A stretch of DNA of 64,000 nt, taken from the NCBI GenBank assembly GCA_965216945.1, contig CBDCGU010000003.1, positions 744,001-808,000 of the forward strand. Reading direction: 5' to 3'. The notes under the pieces are model-generated. The model saw only the letters and a list, made by a program, of their open reading frames with translations. It was not told the origin of the DNA and did not search any database. Shown here in pieces: positions 1 to 8,360 of the stretch. Origin of the DNA: DATHZQ01 sp965216945 (GTDB lineage Bacteria; Actinomycetota; Acidimicrobiia; Spongiisociales; UBA5794). Each line of letters opens with the position of its first letter. Position 1 is the first letter of the stretch. The translations under genes and the position numbers were made by a program.

Positions 1-628
1 ACCGGGCGTACGAGAATCGGACATCGTTGCGCTCGCCCATGCCCGGCTCTTCGAGATGGGCTCCGAGTTCGTCGAGGCGATCAACTCGATCGCCGGTGAG
101 AGGTGCAGCCCTCACCCCCACGTGTTCTCAGATCGTCTCATTCGACCGGGTGACCAGGCGTACTTCGACATCATCCACGCCTTCAACGGCTACCGGACTT
201 GCTACTACCGCACGTTCGTGGTCGGCCGCGCCACCCAGGCCCATCGTGATGCCTTCAAGCAATGCCGCGAGTGGATGGACGCCGCCATCGAATTGGTCAA
301 GGTGGGCAACACCACCGATCAGATCGCTCGCGTCTGGCCGGAAGCGCACGAGTTCGGCTTCGAGGACGAGATGGACGCCTTCGGTCTCCAGTTCGGTCAC
401 GGTGTCGGAGTGGGGCTCCACGAGCGGCCCATCATCAGCCGACTCAACTCGCTCGACCAGCCGGTGGAGATCAAGGAGGGCATGGTGTTCGCCCTCGAGA
501 CCTACGCCCCGGCCGACGACGGCCGTTCGGCGGCCCGCATCGAGGAGGAGATCGTGGTCACGGCCGAAGGACCCAAGGTGATCACGCTGTTCCCCTGCGA
601 AGAGCTCATGGTCGCGAATGCGTACTGA
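1..628 (+). CDS. M24 (creatinase/aminopeptidase-P-like) family protein, 5' end cut off
   Basis: The reading frame is open from base 2, so the gene starts upstream of the window. The visible 208 residues are the C-terminal pita-bread fold of the M24 family, which includes Xaa-Pro peptidases, creatinase and DddP-type lyases. Four expected metal ligands are recognisable: Asp in FDI, His in GHGVGVGLHERP, Glu in FALETY and Glu in RIEEEI. The second Asp, normally in a GYxSDxTRTF motif, reads Cys here (GYRTCYYRTF). A classical dinuclear peptidase is therefore doubtful, and the protein may be a non-peptidase family member. It ends 9 nt before an E1-alpha gene, so it probably shares an operon with the dehydrogenase genes that follow. 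The substrate is unknown. Confidence 0.75.
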   Translation, partial: PGVRESDIVALAHARLFEMGSEFVEAINSIAGERCSPHPHVFSDRLIRPGDQAYFDIIHAFNGYRTCYYRTFVVGRATQAHRDAFKQCREWMDAAIELVKVGNTTDQIARVWPEAHEFGFEDEMDAFGLQFGHGVGVGLHERPIISRLNSLDQPVEIKEGMVFALETYAPADDGRSAARIEEEIVVTAEGPKVITLFPCEELMVANAY

Positions 629-637
629 GGCCCGGGT

Positions 638-1702
638 GTGACGACCACGCCCACCCACGAACAGTACGGGAATCACCCTCCGACGCTGCCCAAGCCGGTC
701 GACGAATCGAACGATCGACTCCCCATCGATCGTGACGTCCGTCTGCGGCTCTACAGGCTTCAGCACGAGCTGCGACAGTTCGAGAAGCGGGCCTATGACC
801 TGTTCATGCGAGGCCTGGTGAAGGGCACGAGCCATTTGTCCCTGGGTCAGGAAGCGATTGCGGCCGGGTTCGCCGTCGCCATGCAGCCCGGCGACTGGAC
901 TTTCGCCACCTACCGCGGACACGCTCACACCCTCGCCCGCGGGGTTCCCCCGACCGCCGTCATGGCCGAGCTCCTCGGACGCGAGAACGGTCTCCTCAAG
1001 GGGAAAGGCGGGTCGATGCACCTCACCAGCGTGGAACACGGTGTGATGGGGAGCTACGCCATCATCGGGGCGCATCTCTGCGTGGCCAATGGTGCGGCGT
1101 GGACGGCCCAATACCGGGGCACCGATCAGGTGGCGGTTGCCTTCTTCGGCGACGGGACGACGAACATCGGTGCGTTCCACGAGGCGGTGAACTTCGCCAG
1201 CGTGTGGAACCTCCCGACGGTGTTCGTGTGCGAGAACAACCTGTACATGGAGTACACCCCCATCCGCGACGTCGTCCCGATCGAGAACCCCGCGGCCGAT
1301 CGGGCTCCGGCGTATGGGCTGGAGCCGATCATCGTCGACGGCAACGACGCAGACGCCGTCTATCAGGTCGCCTCCCGAGCCCTGGCGCGTGCTCGGGAAG
1401 GCGGTGGACCCTCGCTCATCGAAGCCCAGACGTATCGCCACGGTGGCCACAGCCGCGCCGACCCCGGCAAGTACCGGCCCCAAGAGGAGGTCGATGCGTG
1501 GCTCGAGCGCGATCCGATTCCCATGTACCACGAGCGGCTCCTCCGTCTCGGCGTGGACGAGAGTGAGCTGGCGGCGATCACCATGGACGTGGCGGCGCTG
1601 GTGGACAGGGCCACAGAGGAGGCCATCGCCGGCCCCGAGCCGAGCACCGATCTGGTGTTCCAAGACGTGTGGGCAGACGGAGGGTGGTCGTGGCGCAGCT
1701 GA
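638..1702 (+). CDS. Thiamine-diphosphate dehydrogenase E1 component, alpha subunit (pyruvate/acetoin type)
   Basis: This 354-residue protein is the alpha chain of a heterotetrameric 2-oxoacid or acetoin dehydrogenase E1. It carries the ThDP/Mg-binding motif, GDGTTN near residue 171 and CENN near residue 198, about 28 residues apart as in the family. RGHAHTLARG and KGGSMHL are also typical. GTG at 638 gives the usual N-terminus. The 3' end overlaps the E1-beta gene by 13 nt, which suggests translational coupling. No E2 or E3 gene is nearby, so the acyl-transferring partner is encoded elsewhere or the enzyme acts as an acetoin-type oxidoreductase. The aldehyde dehydrogenase and SDR downstream favour catabolism of a small carbonyl or diol compound, which is an inference. 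Confidence 0.9.
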   Translation: MTTTPTHEQYGNHPPTLPKPVDESNDRLPIDRDVRLRLYRLQHELRQFEKRAYDLFMRGLVKGTSHLSLGQEAIAAGFAVAMQPGDWTFATYRGHAHTLARGVPPTAVMAELLGRENGLLKGKGGSMHLTSVEHGVMGSYAIIGAHLCVANGAAWTAQYRGTDQVAVAFFGDGTTNIGAFHEAVNFASVWNLPTVFVCENNLYMEYTPIRDVVPIENPAADRAPAYGLEPIIVDGNDADAVYQVASRALARAREGGGPSLIEAQTYRHGGHSRADPGKYRPQEEVDAWLERDPIPMYHERLLRLGVDESELAAITMDVAALVDRATEEAIAGPEPSTDLVFQDVWADGGWSWRS

Positions 1703-2673
1703 CCTACCGGGATGCCGTGGCCATCGCCATCGCACAGGAGATGGAGCGCGATCCCGACGTCGTGTTCCTGGGCGAGGACGTGGCGGGGGCCGGAGGTGTC
1801 TTCAAGGCGACCACCGGCCTGCTCGAGCGCTTCGGCCCCGAGCGGGTCCGGGACACTCCGATCTCCGAGCAGGCCATCCTCGGAGCTGCGATGGGAGCGG
1901 CCATGACCGGATTGCGGCCCATCGCCGAGATCATGTTCAGCGATTTCCTTGCGGTGTGCTGGGACATCGTCGCCAACGAGATCGCCAAGAGTCGTTACAT
2001 GACGGCGGGCCAGATGAGCTTCCCCCTCGTGGTGCGCACGGCCAACGGGGCCGGGTCCCGGTTCGGGGCACAGCACTCGCAGAGTGTCGAGAACTGGGCC
2101 ATGGCTGTGCCGGGTCTGAAGGTCGTTGCGCCGTCCACCGCCGTGGACCTGATAGGGCTGATGGCGGCTGCAGTGCGTGACCCCGATCCGGTGATGTTCT
2201 TCGAGCACAAGTCGTGCTACCCGATGAAGTTCGACGTCGATGTCGGATCCGGCGAGATCGTGGATCGGTTGGGGACGGCCAAGGTCGTTCGACGAGGGAG
2301 GGACATCACGATCGTCGCGCTGGCCCTGATGGTGCACCGAGCGCTCGAGGCCGCCGAGGAGCTCGCCGCGATGGGGATCGACGCCGAGGTCATCGATGTG
2401 AGATCGCTGGTTCCTCTCGATACCAGCACCATCCTCGGCTCGGTGGCAGGGACGGGACGGCTCTACACCGTCGAGGAGAACCCGCGCCTGTGCGGGTGGG
2501 GCGCCGAGGTCGCCTCCATCGCAGCGGAGGAGCTCTTCTGGGATCTCGACGGGCCCGTCGTGCGAATCACGACACCCCATATCCCGCTGCCGGCGGCCGA
2601 CGCCCTGGAGGATGTGGCGATTCCCTCCGTCGACCGCATTCGCGACACGATCACGAGGACGATTCAACAATGA
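1690..2673 (+). CDS. Thiamine-diphosphate dehydrogenase E1 component, beta subunit
   Basis: This 327-residue protein is the beta chain of the same E1 enzyme. The N-terminus (MAQLTYRDAVAIAIAQEM) and internal FLGEDVAGAGGVFKAT, SEQAILGAAMGAAMTGLRP and IDVRSLVPLD segments are typical of PdhB/AcoB proteins. I chose GTG 1690 because a GGAGG at 1679-1683 sits 6 nt upstream; an in-frame GTG at 1669 has no such support. The start lies inside the alpha gene and the stop overlaps the start of the aldehyde dehydrogenase (ATGA at 2670-2673), so the three genes are a coupled operon. Alpha and beta together would decarboxylate the oxoacid or acetoin substrate and pass the acyl group to a lipoyl carrier. Confidence 0.9.
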   Translation: MAQLTYRDAVAIAIAQEMERDPDVVFLGEDVAGAGGVFKATTGLLERFGPERVRDTPISEQAILGAAMGAAMTGLRPIAEIMFSDFLAVCWDIVANEIAKSRYMTAGQMSFPLVVRTANGAGSRFGAQHSQSVENWAMAVPGLKVVAPSTAVDLIGLMAAAVRDPDPVMFFEHKSCYPMKFDVDVGSGEIVDRLGTAKVVRRGRDITIVALALMVHRALEAAEELAAMGIDAEVIDVRSLVPLDTSTILGSVAGTGRLYTVEENPRLCGWGAEVASIAAEELFWDLDGPVVRITTPHIPLPAADALEDVAIPSVDRIRDTITRTIQQ

Positions 2674-4136
2674 TGGATGTCACCCACGACCACCGAGTCG
2701 TCGTCACTGCACCGGTAGATCTCCTCATCGGCGGAGTGTGGCGCCCTGCCTCCGACGAGGGACGCTTCGACGTCGAGAACCCGGCGACCGGGGAGGTGCT
2801 GGCGAGCGTTGCTTCCGCAACCGTCGACGACGGCCTCGCCGCGGTGGCGGCCGCCCACGCCGCCTTCACCGACTGGGCTACCACTTCGCCGCGGCAGCGG
2901 GGGGAGGTTCTCAGACGAGCCTTCGAGATGATGGCCGATCGAGCCGACGAGATCGCCGAACTGATCGTCCTCGAGAACGGCAAGGCCCGACCCGACGCCA
3001 TGGGCGAGACGACCTATGCGGCAGAGTTCTTCAGGTGGTACGGCGAGGAGGCGGTGCGGGCACTCGGCAGCCTGGCGGTCGCCCCCGGTGGCGACAAGCG
3101 GATCATGGTGCACCATCAGCCGGTCGGAGTCTCCGTCCTCGTCACGCCTTGGAACTTCCCGGCGGCGATGGCGACCCGCAAGATCGGTCCGGCGCTCGCC
3201 GCCGGCTGCCCCGTCGTGCTGAAACCCGCTTCAGACACACCGCTCACGGCGCTGCTGATCGCCAAGCTCATGGAGGAAGCCGGCACTCCCCCGGGCGTCG
3301 TGAACGTCGTTCCGTCGCGGAGATCCGGGGCCATCGTGAGCGCCATGTTGCATGACCCGCGGGTGCGCAAGCTCTCGTTCACCGGCTCGACCGAGGTCGG
3401 CCGGATCCTCCTCCACGAGGCTGCGGACAACGTGGTCAACGCCTCGATGGAGTTGGGGGGAAACGCCCCCTTCCTGGTGTTCGAAGATGCAGACCTCGAT
3501 GCCGCGGTCGACGGGGCGATGGTCGCGAAGATGCGCAACGGGGGCGAGGCTTGCACGGCGGCCAACCGGTTCTACGTCCACAGCAGTGTGGCAGATGAGT
3601 TCACCGCAAAGCTGGCGGATCGGATGGCCGGCATGCGGATGGGGCCCGGCATGGACGACGGCGTGCAACTCGGCCCGCTCGTCAATGCCGCGGCGCGTGA
3701 AGACGTGCATGCGCTGGTTTCTCTGGCAGTGGAGGGTGGTGCGACCGCCGTGACCGGAGGCGAGCCCGCCGGCGGCGACGGATATTTCTACCCACCGACG
3801 GTGCTCTCGAACGTTCCCTCCGACGCCGAGATCCTGCGCCACGAGATCTTCGGGCCCGTGGCGCCGATCGTGCGCTTCGACAGCGACGACGAGGCCGTCC
3901 GCATGGCGAACGACACCGAGTACGGCCTCGTCGCCTACGTGTACACCGGGGACCTGGCCCGGGGTCTGCGCGTCACCGAGCAGATCGAGTCCGGCATGGT
4001 CGGTCTCAATCGTGGGCTCGTGTCGGACCCGGCGGCGCCTTTCGGGGGCGTGAAGCAGAGTGGCATCGGGCGCGAGGGCGGCCACGAGGGGCTCATGGAC
4101 TACATCGAGCCCAAGTACATAGCGACCAACTGGTAA
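2670..4136 (+). CDS. NAD(P)-dependent aldehyde dehydrogenase (succinate-semialdehyde dehydrogenase-like)
   Basis: This 488-residue protein has the ALDH superfamily fold in the expected order. VTPWNFPAAM and LKPASDTPLTAL come from the cofactor-binding domain, FTGSTEVGR from the Rossmann loop, the general base Glu261 sits in MELGG and the catalytic Cys295 in GGEACTAANRF. EIFGPVAPI and FGGVKQSGIGREGG close the protein. Length is normal. ATG 2670 overlaps the E1-beta stop codon. The closest family is the GabD/succinate-semialdehyde type, but the substrate cannot be fixed from sequence alone. In this operon it probably oxidises an aldehyde made by, or feeding, the neighbouring E1, SDR or hydroxyacid dehydrogenase. 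Confidence 0.9.
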   Translation: MMDVTHDHRVVVTAPVDLLIGGVWRPASDEGRFDVENPATGEVLASVASATVDDGLAAVAAAHAAFTDWATTSPRQRGEVLRRAFEMMADRADEIAELIVLENGKARPDAMGETTYAAEFFRWYGEEAVRALGSLAVAPGGDKRIMVHHQPVGVSVLVTPWNFPAAMATRKIGPALAAGCPVVLKPASDTPLTALLIAKLMEEAGTPPGVVNVVPSRRSGAIVSAMLHDPRVRKLSFTGSTEVGRILLHEAADNVVNASMELGGNAPFLVFEDADLDAAVDGAMVAKMRNGGEACTAANRFYVHSSVADEFTAKLADRMAGMRMGPGMDDGVQLGPLVNAAAREDVHALVSLAVEGGATAVTGGEPAGGDGYFYPPTVLSNVPSDAEILRHEIFGPVAPIVRFDSDDEAVRMANDTEYGLVAYVYTGDLARGLRVTEQIESGMVGLNRGLVSDPAAPFGGVKQSGIGREGGHEGLMDYIEPKYIATNW

Positions 4137-4171
4137 GGACCGTGCTCGCACGGTCGGGAGGTGAGACAACG

Positions 4172-4975
4172 ATGGACACGACGAGGCTGGCCGGCAAGAA
4201 CGTACTGATCACGGGTGGCGCCCAAGGCATGGGGGCTGCGGTCGGGGAGCATTTCGCCGCACAGGGCGCCAAAGTGTGTCTCGGCGACATCAACGTCGAG
4301 GGCGTGGCGAACGTCGCCGAGAAGATTCGCGACGCCGGCGGCGAAGCCACCCACATCGAGCTCGACGTGACCAAGCAGGACGACGCCGAGGCTGCGGTGC
4401 AGCACACCGTCGAGCAGTTCGGGAGCATCAACGTTCTCCTCAACAACGCCGGCATCAACAAGCCGATGTGGTTCCTGGACGTCACCAAGGACAACTACGA
4501 CCGCATCATGGGCGTGAACGCATGGGGCAAGCTCAACGTCATGCAGGCGGCTGCCCGCCAGATGGTGAAGCAGGGCAAGCAGGACTACCCCTACAAGATC
4601 ATCAACGTCGGATCGATCCTCTCCCGCGAGACGTTCATCGACGTCGTCGTCTACGGCATGAGCCAGCACGCCGTCCTCGCGCTCATCAAGGGGGGGTCGA
4701 AGGCGCTGGTCGAACACAACATCACCGTCAACGGCTACGCCCCGGGTGTCGTACGTACCGAGATGTGGGAGCAGCTCGACCGCGATCTGGTCGAGATGGG
4801 CATGTTCGACAAACACGGCGAATCGATGGACAGCATCGCCGAGAACATGATCCTCATGAAGCGCTACTCATATCCGGACGACATCGTCGGAACGGCGTCG
4901 TTCCTCGCCAGCTCGGAGTCGGACTACATGACGGGTCAGCTCCTGATGATCGATGGCGGCATGGTGATCCAGTAG
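4172..4975 (+). CDS. Short-chain dehydrogenase/reductase with YxxxQ in place of the catalytic YxxxK
   Basis: This 267-residue classical SDR begins with the cofactor-binding motif in LITGGAQGMG and has NNAG in the core. ATG 4172 is preceded by a strong ribosome site, GGGAGGTGA at 4156-4164. The catalytic Tyr161 is present (VVYGMSQHAV), but the residue four positions on is Gln165 (codon cag) instead of the Lys that orients the nicotinamide ribose and lowers the Tyr pKa. Ser is present upstream in VGSILSR. The protein is otherwise complete, ending in a standard LLMIDGGM segment. Activity may be weak, altered, or use another base. It is the fifth gene of the catabolic operon. Confidence 0.85.
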   Translation: MDTTRLAGKNVLITGGAQGMGAAVGEHFAAQGAKVCLGDINVEGVANVAEKIRDAGGEATHIELDVTKQDDAEAAVQHTVEQFGSINVLLNNAGINKPMWFLDVTKDNYDRIMGVNAWGKLNVMQAAARQMVKQGKQDYPYKIINVGSILSRETFIDVVVYGMSQHAVLALIKGGSKALVEHNITVNGYAPGVVRTEMWEQLDRDLVEMGMFDKHGESMDSIAENMILMKRYSYPDDIVGTASFLASSESDYMTGQLLMIDGGMVIQ

Positions 4976-5029
4976 TGGGATTCGGAGAGGCGAGCCTCCG
5001 GCGCTCGGTGGCCGGCTTGTTCGGCTGAG

Positions 5030-5989
5030 ATGTCGGCGCCGACTGTCGCGGTCGTCGGTGCACGATGGCCCGATCTCTCCGTCGAGCGCAGCGTTCTCGA
5101 CGCACTGGGAACGAACGTGCGTGAGGATTCCGGGGTCGATCCGGAGAAGCTTCACGAGGCGATCGCCGGGGCCGATGTCGTTCTGGCCGGTCCCGCCCCC
5201 CGACTCGACGCTTCCGCACTGCGCACGTTTGGGGGTATTGGTGTGGTGCGCTACGGAGTCGGTGTCGACAACGTCGATCTGGAGGCCGCACGACGGCTGG
5301 GGATCTGGGTCGTCGTCGTTCCCGACTACGGCACCGAAGCCGTGGCCCTCCATGCGGTAGCTCTCGCTCTGGCCGGCATCCGCAGGCTCAAGGAGGCAGA
5401 TGCAACGGTGCGCACCACCGGGTGGAACATGGAGCCCTTGCGCCCGCTCCGTCTCCCACATTCGCTGACGGCGGGCGTCGTCGGATACGGCCGCATCGGA
5501 AGGAGGGTGGCGGAGTTGCTCGCTCGGCTCGGATTCGGTCGAGTTCTCGCAACACCGTCCCGATCGTTCGAGCCTGACGCTTTGATCGAGGAGACGTCGC
5601 TGACGTACCTTCTCGAAACGTGCGATGTGGTGAGCCTCCACGCCCCGGCCCGCGAGGACGGCCGGCCCCTGCTCGATCGCCGCCGTTTGAGACTGATGCG
5701 GCATGGCAGCGTGCTCGTCAACACGGCCCGTGGCTCGCTCGTCGATACCGATGCGTTGATCGAAGGCCTTGCGGCCGGCCGCCCGGCGTTCGCCGGCCTC
5801 GACGTCGTCACCCCACAGCCCCCCGACATCTCGAAGTTCGCCGGTGTGACCGACCGCGTCATCTTCACCCCACACATGGCGTGGTACACGGAGGAGTCAG
5901 AGGAAGCGCTGCGACGATCGGCGGCCGAGGAGGCCCACCGGCTGCTGGTCGGAGAGAAGCCGCGACACCCGGTCGTCAGCTCCCCGTGA
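5030..5989 (+). CDS. D-isomer-specific 2-hydroxyacid dehydrogenase
   Basis: This 319-residue protein belongs to the D-2-hydroxyacid dehydrogenase family (SerA, lactate, glycerate and CtBP relatives). The NAD-binding GxGxxG is GYGRIG at residues 152-157. The substrate-binding Arg lies in VNTARGSLVD and the catalytic His in FTPHMAW. It would interconvert a 2-oxoacid and a D-2-hydroxyacid with NAD(H). It has no C-terminal ACT domain, which argues against phosphoglycerate dehydrogenase of the long type. The start at ATG 5030 has only a weak ribosome site. It is the last gene of the leading (+) operon. Confidence 0.85.
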   Translation: MSAPTVAVVGARWPDLSVERSVLDALGTNVREDSGVDPEKLHEAIAGADVVLAGPAPRLDASALRTFGGIGVVRYGVGVDNVDLEAARRLGIWVVVVPDYGTEAVALHAVALALAGIRRLKEADATVRTTGWNMEPLRPLRLPHSLTAGVVGYGRIGRRVAELLARLGFGRVLATPSRSFEPDALIEETSLTYLLETCDVVSLHAPAREDGRPLLDRRRLRLMRHGSVLVNTARGSLVDTDALIEGLAAGRPAFAGLDVVTPQPPDISKFAGVTDRVIFTPHMAWYTEESEEALRRSAAEEAHRLLVGEKPRHPVVSSP

Positions 5990-6137
5990 TGGGACATCGG
6001 GCAGATGCGCGAGCACAAGACCCTTGTGCGCCCCCATCATCGGGCGCCACCAATCGCGTCCAGTCGGCGCCGAACGGCGTCCGTAAAGGCCGTCCTCGGC
6101 AGTCATGAGAAGGGCCCGACCCAACCTCACTCGTTGA

Positions 6138-6350
6138 CGCGGTCAGGTGCAGGGCACTGAAGCTGCGGCAGGCGGCCAGCAGCGAATCACGGCCCTCGTT
6201 CCCTCGTCCGAGATCCTGCGCTACGCGATCGATCTCCGCTCCATCGCGCAGCGCTTGGGCACGTTCACCGCTCAGCACGATCATTGCCAAGAGCTCCCCT
6301 CTCACATGGTCCAGCAGGTGCGCCGGGAACAGGAGGAAGACGCGGACTGA
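6138..6350 (+). pseudogene. Relic of the 3' end of an EF-G-like (fusA2-type) gene
   Basis: Read from codon 6138, the translation RGQVQGTEAA onward matches the last roughly 70 residues of the intact EF-G2 at 8361-10430. From residue VQG to the end 55 of 67 residues agree (12 differ), including SSEILRYAIDLRS, GTFTA and ELPSHMV. About twice as many differences are synonymous as are amino-acid changes, so most divergence happened while the protein was under selection. An in-frame TGA sits just upstream at 6135-6137 and no EF-G sequence precedes it, so the first nine tenths of the gene are gone. A GTG at 6147 could start a 67-residue peptide but has no clear ribosome site. The block 5990-6137 before it holds nothing I recognise. 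Confidence 0.8.
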
Positions 6351-6388
6351 TGTGGGGAGGTGCAGGAGCACCGCCCCACATCAGTCCG
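6343..6388 (+). terminator. Hairpin terminator of the EF-G relic
   Basis: A perfect 15-bp stem (CGGACTGATGTGGGG with CCCCACATCAGTCCG) starts inside the final codons of the relic and includes its TGA. Beyond one A-G mismatch, five more pairs (GGTGC/GCACC) close on AGGA. A second small hairpin, GTTCTG/CAGAAC, follows at 6395-6411. The layout matches the hairpins after the intact EF-G2 gene. Confidence 0.75.
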
Positions 6389-6542
6389 TTGGCAGTTCTG
6401 GAGAGCAGAACCGCGGCTCGTCGGCTCGTGCGGGCGCATTGAGACAAGACCCACGTGGCACTCGCCGAGCGGGCTGTCGACCCGTGGACTCGCCGGCTGA
6501 ACTCGGGGTACCATCCGGCGCAAGCGGCCAAAGGGGGCGTTC

Positions 6543-8078
6543 GTGCGGACGTGGTCGCTGGGACACGCCGGTCTCGGCTTTTCGACAGATTCAACGCGGA
6601 TCGTCTGCGATCCGTGGTTCTCTCCTGAGGGGGCATTCCAGGCGTCTTGGTTCCAGTATCCCTCGAACGAGGCCCCGCTCGAAAGCGCTCTCGATAACCC
6701 GGCCGCGATCCTGATCTCCCACGAGCACATGGATCACGTCGATCCGTGATACCTGACACGGGCGCCACGCGAGATTCCCGTCGTGTGCCCGCGTTACCCG
6801 TCGCCTGCACTCCCCGAGAAGATCCTCGCCGGCGGCTCGCGACCGATCGTGCAGCTCGAGCCGTGGGAGCCCCACAAGATCGGCGACTTCACCGTGTACT
6901 TCGTGTCCGAGGAATCGCCGATGAACCATGACTCGGCGATGGTGATCGAAGCCAACGGGACGACGACGCTCAACATGAACGACGCCCGGCTCACCTCAGA
7001 CCAGGTGCGCAGGATCATGCGGGAGTCGAACGGCATCGACATCCTCTTCCTCCAGGCCGCCGGAGCGTCTTGGTTCCCCATCTGTCACGAATACGACGCT
7101 CCCCGCATCCGGGAGCTGTCGAGGAGCAAGCGCCTCGCCAAGCTCCGCTACGTGGCGAAGATGATGGCGCTGGCCCAACCCGTCGTGACGATTCCATTCG
7201 CCGGCCCCCCGGCGTTCCTCGACGACGAGTTGCGTTGGGTCAACGACCAGATGGGCCCCGAGGGGATCTTCCCCGATCAGGCCCAGGCACTCGATTGGCT
7301 GGCCACTGAGATCGAGGGCCGCGCCGAGCTCTTCCTACCGGGCGACGAGTGGGACCACGACGCTCGACAGCGTCGGGCGCACCCGCAGTGGGAGGGTTTC
7401 CGCTTCGATGATCGGGAGACATACCTCAGCGAGTACGCCGAGCGCCGCCGCAGCGACATCGGTGCGGTCAAAGATCGCCATCGCTGGCCCGACCAGTCGC
7501 TCTGGGAGCCGTTCCGAGAGTATTTCGCGCACGTGCTCGACATGAGTGCTTACTTCAACGAGCACATCGGCATCCGCGTCGGCTTCGACGTCAGGGGCCG
7601 AGGCGGCGGCAAGTGGGCCGTCGACTTTCGGCCGGGCGAAGAGGGCGTGTTCAGCGACTTCGGCGAGCCGCACTACGTCTATCGATTCGACGCTCGCTGG
7701 CTCCCGCCCCTGCTCGACGGATCCGTCCCATGGGAGGACTTCTTCCTGAGCTGCCGGTTCAATGCGTGGCGCAGCCCCGACGTGTACAACGACCATCTCC
7801 TGGGATTGCTCAAGTTCGCCTGGCCCGAAGCACTGGACGCCGTCGAGGACTTCGAGTCAGCCGACAAGAGCGGTGCGACGATCGTCGTCGAGTCGAACGG
7901 TGTCCGGTACGAGGTGCCGCGCTACTGCCCGCACGCCGGCCAGGACCTCGCCGAGACCTCCGAGGTGCTGGCGAGCGACGTCCTGATGTGCCTCGGCCAT
8001 CACTACGAGTTCGATCTGCGCACCGGCGAGTGCATCAACGGAAAGTCCAAGCCGCTCGAGGTACGACGGCTCAGCTGA
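6543..8078 (+). pseudogene. Metallo-beta-lactamase fold plus Rieske protein, interrupted by one in-frame TGA
   Basis: The frame encodes 511 residues if the single TGA at 6747-6749 (codon 69) is read through; both sides are otherwise intact and collinear. The N-terminal half is an MBL-fold hydrolase domain with a perfect HxHxDH metal motif (HEHMDH, residues 60-65), followed at once by the stop in DP*YL. The C-terminal end is a Rieske [2Fe-2S] domain: CPH at 462-464 and CLGH at 483-486. The two-domain content recalls CMP-sialic-acid hydroxylases but in the reverse order. GTG 6543 follows an AAGGGGG ribosome site. A TGG-to-TGA nonsense mutation or sequencing error is the simplest reading; recoding is possible but unsupported. 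Substrate unknown. Confidence 0.7.
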
Positions 8079-8160
8079 CCCGGGCGGCCCTGATCGGGAT
8101 GCACCAGCAACATGCATCATCGATGCTGCGCCCAAAACCATGCAGCACAAGAGCTCTACG

Positions 8161-8247
8161 TGCCCGGGGAGGGGATCGAACCCTCACGCCCCACTGGGGG
8201 ACAGCGGATTTTAAGTCCGCCGCGTCTGCCGGTTTCGCCACCCGGGC
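8161..8247 (-). tRNA. tRNA-Leu (anticodon UAA)
   Basis: The 87-nt minus-strand sequence folds as a class II tRNA. The 7-bp acceptor GCCCGGG/CCCGGGC is followed by discriminator A. The D arm contains GCAGACGC. The anticodon loop CTTAAAA gives UAA, and there is a long variable arm and a GGTTCGATC T loop. CCA is not encoded. It reads UUA codons, which should be rare in a genome of this GC content. It lies between the MBL-Rieske gene and EF-G2, so the long upstream extension of the EF-G2 frame is not coding. Confidence 0.95.
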
Positions 8248-8360
8248 GAGTGCGCAACAAGGCTACCCCGAGCCCGCCGGCCCTCTGCTCGGCCTGGCTC
8301 GGTGCTTGCCGGGCCGAGTATTCTGCCTGGTCCCACTTCGATGCACATGGAGGACAACCG

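Noticed and set aside
128..1735. Long minus-strand open frame of 535 codons opposite the M24/E1-alpha genes
   Set aside because: It is the shadow of high-GC coding sequence on the other strand; the plus-strand frames carry clear family motifs and ribosome sites, this one carries none.
6747..6791. Selenocysteine insertion (TGA plus downstream hairpin) in the MBL-Rieske gene
   Set aside because: The hairpin is modest, could arise by chance at this GC content, and no Sec machinery is visible; kept only as a remote alternative.
8112..8360. Upstream extension of the EF-G2 frame
   Set aside because: It would run through the tRNA-Leu gene and lacks EF-G similarity; GTG 8361 has a proper ribosome site.
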